From contig QUOL01000004.1 in NCBI GenBank assembly GCA_009761415.1, positions 2,170,001 through 2,234,000 of the forward strand: a stretch of DNA of 64,000 nt. Direction: 5' to 3'. The first letter of the stretch is position 1. Every line of letters begins with the position of its first letter. The notes under the pieces are model-generated. The model was not told the DNA's origin. It saw only the letters and a list, made by a program, of their open reading frames with translations, and made no database searches. The position numbers and the translations under genes were made by a program. Shown here piece after piece: positions 59,744-64,000 of this stretch. Source of the stretch: Sarcomyxa edulis. Its lineage: Eukaryota; Basidiomycota; Agaricomycetes; Agaricales; Mycenaceae.

Positions 59744-61036
59744 ATGACCGACGTCCCTAAGACAACATCACTTTCTCCGCCATCGCCCCATGGCCAGTTC
59801 CATACGACATTCGCATGTCTTTCACTACATGAAAGGTATATCTTATCAGGTTCATGTTCGTTGCACCTCCACTGACGCGCTTGCTTTTCAAGTGATAAGA
59901 TACGCATGCTGTCTTTCCCGAAAAGTGCTATTGAAGTAGTACGAGCCGGTAAGCATAGTCGTTCTTCTCTGGAATCGCACATAGTAATTTATCTATGACA
60001 GCGATCAATAAGTCGTGGGGAAAGGGTATCCAGGTTGGTCGAAAGTCTTACTTTCTTTCGAGTTTACACACGTTTACCATCCTTCTAGGCAGAGCAGGAT
60101 TATTATAGTGCTCACCAGTTTAAACTACGAGGAAACCCTTGGAGCGGTCAAGGAAATGATGCAGTTCCTTCCCGCGTTCTATTGGCAAGTATATTTTTCC
60201 AGTCACGTCCGGTTAACGAACCAACTCAAGTACCTTGACATTCAGTGCTGTGTTCTCTCGTCACTCTATAGTATCGGTTGGATCATGTGTGTTTCCTTCG
60301 ATGTCAGCAAGAAGTTGGTACGTCAAGAAACCCTTTACCTGATAACTTGCCCAAGATACGAGTGAGTTTCTCTCGTACAGTACGACAAAGACAGCTTGAT
60401 CTTCCGATACCAAGACCCTCTACCTAATCCCTGCACTTGGTTTGCTATATCCTTCAATCGCTCAGATCTGTTGCGCATCATCGGAGCACCTGACGAACTT
60501 ATTACACCTTTCAGTGCGTATCTCTATCTACTCGTGAGGACTTGATCTTGACTCTATTCGCATAGAAACTATGCTTGGTAAGAGGATACAACGAGACGGT
60601 ACGTCTGTTGCCATTGAACCTTGATTTGTGGCAAATGAAATGAACGTGGCCACTCATTTCATCAGGTTGGAAGGAACCGGGAGCATAGTACGCATTTCTC
60701 TCTCGCCTCCTCCAATCTACTAGTTGTGCTTACACAACTACTTCCGTCGATCTTCTCATGAAGTGAATTCAAGTTGCGAGGTAACCCTTGGTGGGCGTCA
60801 GGCGGCGAAACTGTCACGACGCGCATGCTCCTCCTGCAGATATTCCAGGTCCTTGAGACCTACGGATTCAGTATATACGCCTCGATAGATCAAAGCATGG
60901 GTGTAAGTGAGTCTGCGGCACATTTAGTCTTTCGTTGAGCGTTTTTTTCTTTCAGGGACGGGATACGAGCGAGACAGATACCTGGTACTGTTCCAGGGAG
61001 ACGTCCTGGACTCCTGGGGCACCTGTTTTCCATTAA
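59744..61036 (+). CDS. uncharacterised Agaricomycete protein with two FKLRGNPW repeats
   Basis: Start ATG 59744 (MTDVPKTTSLSPPSPHGQ), about ten short exons, stop TAA 61034-61036 after WTPGAPVFH. The first part reads SDKIRMLSFPKSAIEVVRA and INKSWGKGIQ. Two similar modules follow: HQFKLRGNPWSGQGNDAVPS with SSLYSIGWIMCVSFDVSKK, and EFKLRGNPWWASGGETVTTR with FQVLETYGFSIYASIDQSMG. Between them is YDKDSLIFRYQDPLPNPCTW and a helix FNRSDLLRIIGAP. One intron appears to be GC-AG (donor GCAAGT near 60185). I recognise this as a common family in mushroom genomes but know no function; each module looks like an alpha/beta unit. No signal peptide. Confidence 0.65.
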
Positions 61037-61378
61037 TCACCGCCATGTTGTATTGTTTTTTCACTATGCTTTCAGATACCATTTGCATCCTTCGGGTGTT
61101 GTACTATTCTGTAGCAACTAGGCACGGACGTTCAGACTGAATATTATAGGGCCTATATCTATTTACACATGAGCGATACTACGGGAAGTGAACGAAAACT
61201 ACGAAGTGTAAATGAGATTGTCGAGTTTGAACTATGTTTGTAACCAATGAGTAATTACGGTTGGGATGCAGGATGTGGGTGGACGATGCTGTTGATTTAT
61301 GCTTTGGGAACGAAACAATAATGATAGATATACCAGGTTGAAAGCGAAGGGAAATGAACACAGATTGTCTTGTTTGTA

Positions 61379-64000
61379 CTATAAAGCACGTCGAGTAGGG
61401 ACAGGAATTCCTCTGCTTACACCTGTACCGGCCGTCGAAGTCCCAGGCATTCGTATCCTGCTTCCTGCTGCAGACGCAGATGTAAGAGCAGGTAACCTTG
61501 AAGTTGGCCTCTGTATCCCGCTGGTCTGAGTCTGAGTGTTGTACTTTGCCGGCGGTTTGATTCCGCTGGCAATAGCCCCAGTTCCATTGGCGTTGGAACT
61601 AGGTATCCTAGAGGTCGGTCTGTTTGCATTCGGTCCCGGATTCGCAGGTCCCGTCGTCCTCGCAGGTGCTTTTCCAATCCCAGTCACTTTTGCATGGGTT
61701 GGTGCGTGAGTGGATGGGCCGGGCATTTTAGACACAACTCTCGAGGTTCCCGCTCCAGGTTTGACGACGGGAGCAGCGTTAGATACTGGGACCCTCCGCG
61801 CAGTGATAACAGGCACGGCGGGTTGACTTTGTTTGATCGCGACTGGGTGGGAGTCGGTCAATGGAACTCGGCGAGGACCGCCTCCGCCTACAGTGATTCG
61901 ATTGACGGTTGCGGTAGGAGCAGAAGAGCCAGAAGAAGAGGATTGGGGCACGACTGAGCGCATAGCCATACAGTTTGGTCGAACGGTAGCAGCAGCAGCA
62001 GGACGAGCTTCAAGACCGATGTTGCTACTTCTGGGAACAGAGGGTCGAGATGTTTGACGAGAATGGAGAGGAGCAATTGGTGCGGGTGCCGCGGGAGCTT
62101 TCGCGCGCTTAACAATTCTGAGTCCTGGGACAGGAATAGGTGCTGGGATCACAGGTGGTGGCGGAACGAAAACCGGTGAAGGAAGAGTGGCATCGAGGTT
62201 CGTTTCCAGGTTCGGGTTCGATGTGCTTGCCGTGCTAGCGAATGATGGTGATTGTGACGCGGGCATCTGTGGAATTATGGGACTTTTGACGGTGATTTCG
62301 TTTTTCTGTGGAGTTGAAGGTTCAACGCTATGCTGAGGCGGAAGACTGGCACTGGGATCTGCAACGACTGGAGAAGCTGGGGGTATGCCAATTGGAGACG
62401 ATGGTGCCTCGATAACAGGACTAGAGCCTGAAATCATGCTAAGTTCTCTTGATAAGTGCAAAGAAGAAATAAAATGCGTACTGAGGTCGTCCTCATCCTT
62501 ATTCTTCTCCACCTTGAGTTTCTCGTCCTTCTCGTCCTTCTCCCCAGGCCGATTCACCATACTCCCGACCAAGAAATCCATCCTGTCTTCCTCTTCCTGC
62601 AAATCGAAACTTCCATTCCCCAGATCATCTTCATCGTCCAATAAACTCCTACTCCCTCGAGACCGACTACTGAAGAACGAAATCTTGTCGTTCAACAGAT
62701 CGAACGACCCGTCCTTCCCCAGGTCAGATATCTGGAACGAGGACGAGAGATCGACAGAGTCCCTCGCGTTGGCCCTTTCGCTCCTCTTCTTGCGGTCGAA
62801 TGTGGGTGGTGCCAGGGTATCACTCTGTCGACGTTCTTCCAAAGTAGATACGGGGAGACTGTCACGTCCGCCGCCGTAGCTACTGCCGTAGCTACATGAT
62901 ATCTTTGCGTTCAGTATATCGAAGGACTCCGACGAGTCCTTGAGTTTGAATGAACTCGATAGAGAGAGAGAAGCGGCATTGCTAGGAGATGAGAGTGGTT
63001 TGCTACGTGGGACTGTCGAGGGGGAGAGCAATGGTGTAGCAGTGGGAGGAGAGTGAACTTGAAGAGTCATGGATGATGGAAGTGGATGGGATTGAGATTC
63101 AGTGACGACATCGACGTTACATTGAACAGCGTGTGCTGGCTCGTCGGTATGGATTTGAGTAGCATCACTTTCGACCGGTGATGGTGAGACCGATATAATG
63201 ATTGCTGGTGTGGAAAGGGGACTCTGAACGTCAGGCTTGGGCTGTGATTCTGGGAATTCATCTTCCTCCTCGGCCAATTCTAACGCAGACGAAAAAGTCT
63301 GGCCTCCATCTGCACGCGCTACAATGGGTGAAGGTACTCCTCGAAGAATGTCTACCTGATGTGGCGAGTTGTTCAGAACGTGCGCGATAGAAATTGTCTC
63401 GTCCTCTTCGGGTTCTTCTTGCAAATCCTGTGACTCCTTCGTCGATTCAACTTCGGTTATGGTAGGAGGGGGCGCATCAAGACGTGTCTGAGCCTCACGC
63501 ATGAGGGGCTTGACCTTCTTACGCGCCACGGGAGTGAAGAAGACATCAGTGCGCGTGTGATCCAAAGGTAATTCGCCCAGTGGTGTACGAGGACTTGGCT
63601 GCTTCGCTATCATTTGCCTCGGACGCGGAGTATCTGAGGGTGTCTCATCGTTGTCACCGTACTCGTCGTCCGTCTCGTTCAAATTGAACCCAGCCGTTTC
63701 GTCATCTCCTGCTTCCGCATCCGCACTTTCTTCCTGGATTACTGTGACATCCCCCACATCAACTAATCTCCGTCGGAGGACAGGATTTGGGATAGGTTTC
63801 TGTGGGATTTTCTTGGAATAAGTACGGTTGAAAAAGGCGGTCAATGTAAGCTCGTTGTCGTTGAGATTGCCATGAAACCGGTTGACTGGGGTGTTCTCTT
63901 TGTCGGCGTCAGGAGAGAGAAGGTCTCTAGAAGGAGGACTAGCGTCTAGATCTGTGTTGAGTGGGTCGAAAAGATTGAGGATGCTGGGTCTGGGGCCGTG
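61379..64000 (-). CDS. long Ser/Pro-rich disordered protein, 5' end outside the window
   Basis: An open frame of over 870 codons continuing past the right edge (SILNLFDPLNTDLDASPPSR... DKENTPVNRF at the edge). The internal TTG at 63844 is not a start. Composition is acidic at the N-terminal side and basic, Gly/Ser/Pro/Arg-rich at the C-terminus (RIRMPGTSTAGTGVSRGIPV). A short motif recurs: SSFKLKDSSESFDILNAKIS, then SSFQISDLGKDGSFDLLNDK, then GNGSFDLQEEEDR. Many S/T-P and R-x-P-x-S sites suggest phosphorylation; the basic tail resembles microtubule- or DNA-binding tails, but no domain is identified. Confidence 0.7.
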   Translation of the reverse strand, partial: HGPRPSILNLFDPLNTDLDASPPSRDLLSPDADKENTPVNRFHGNLNDNELTLTAFFNRTYSKKIPQKPIPNPVLRRRLVDVGDVTVIQEESADAEAGDDETAGFNLNETDDEYGDNDETPSDTPRPRQMIAKQPSPRTPLGELPLDHTRTDVFFTPVARKKVKPLMREAQTRLDAPPPTITEVESTKESQDLQEEPEEDETISIAHVLNNSPHQVDILRGVPSPIVARADGGQTFSSALELAEEEDEFPESQPKPDVQSPLSTPAIIISVSPSPVESDATQIHTDEPAHAVQCNVDVVTESQSHPLPSSMTLQVHSPPTATPLLSPSTVPRSKPLSSPSNAASLSLSSSFKLKDSSESFDILNAKISCSYGSSYGGGRDSLPVSTLEERRQSDTLAPPTFDRKKRSERANARDSVDLSSSFQISDLGKDGSFDLLNDKISFFSSRSRGSRSLLDDEDDLGNGSFDLQEEEDRMDFLVGSMVNRPGEKDEKDEKLKVEKNKDEDDLSTHFISSLHLSRELSMISGSSPVIEAPSSPIGIPPASPVVADPSASLPPQHSVEPSTPQKNEITVKSPIIPQMPASQSPSFASTASTSNPNLETNLDATLPSPVFVPPPPVIPAPIPVPGLRIVKRAKAPAAPAPIAPLHSRQTSRPSVPRSSNIGLEARPAAAATVRPNCMAMRSVVPQSSSSGSSAPTATVNRITVGGGGPRRVPLTDSHPVAIKQSQPAVPVITARRVPVSNAAPVVKPGAGTSRVVSKMPGPSTHAPTHAKVTGIGKAPARTTGPANPGPNANRPTSRIPSSNANGTGAIASGIKPPAKYNTQTQTSGIQRPTSRLPALTSASAAGSRIRMPGTSTAGTGVSRGIPVPTRRAL

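Overview
The window is nuclear DNA of a basidiomycete fungus, most likely a mushroom-forming Agaricomycete. Genes are dense and on both strands. Almost every one is cut by many short (about 45-65 nt) GT-AG introns, a few of them GC-AG. The families seen are typical of that group: Atg17, uL4, COQ4, a MARVEL-like membrane protein, a hemerythrin-like protein, an alcohol oxidase, an NRPS-like synthetase and families known mainly from Agaricomycetes. Exon joins were worked out by hand from splice signals and family conservation, so gene ends are firmer than individual junctions.

Layout. 1-2175 is a 182-bp tandem array. 2930-15007 holds a 5'-truncated GST, atg17, a LysM protein, an MFS sugar/quinate transporter, a PalI/SUR7-like membrane protein with a natural His-rich tail, and a Whi5/Nrm1-like regulator. 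16362-31624 is the most striking stretch. It has three NADAR genes and three PARP-type ADP-ribosyltransferase genes interleaved with a MARVEL-like membrane gene and ribosomal protein uL4 (rpl4). A fourth, catalytically empty relative lies at 47032-48031. NADAR and PARP proteins share small Cys-rich modules (C-x2-C ... YCS-x2-C), mostly one per exon. 32451-35596 holds a hemerythrin-like protein and a multi-pass membrane protein. 36575-40271 is a 3.7-kb transposon with about 700-bp, nearly identical inverted repeats and a 6-bp target duplication. It contains a solo LTR (5-bp duplication) and a nested inverted-repeat element carrying a helicase fragment.

40468-46531 looks like a small secondary-metabolite locus: an A-T-TE quinone-synthetase-like enzyme fused to a 2-oxoglutarate/Fe(II) dioxygenase, convergent with an O-methyltransferase. 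An alcohol oxidase (49766-52481) and an AKR7-type aldo-keto reductase (52648-54085) follow and may or may not belong to it. The right end holds coq4, a secreted ADP-ribosyltransferase-fold-like protein, a decayed copy of the coq4 3' end, an uncharacterised protein with two FKLRGNPW repeats, and a long Ser/Pro-rich protein running off the window.

Biology. PARPs add ADP-ribose from NAD+. The NADAR family is reported to remove ADP-ribose from guanine bases. Finding several of each side by side, sharing the same accessory modules, suggests a local write/erase ADP-ribosylation system. This is inference from gene content and has no functional evidence behind it.
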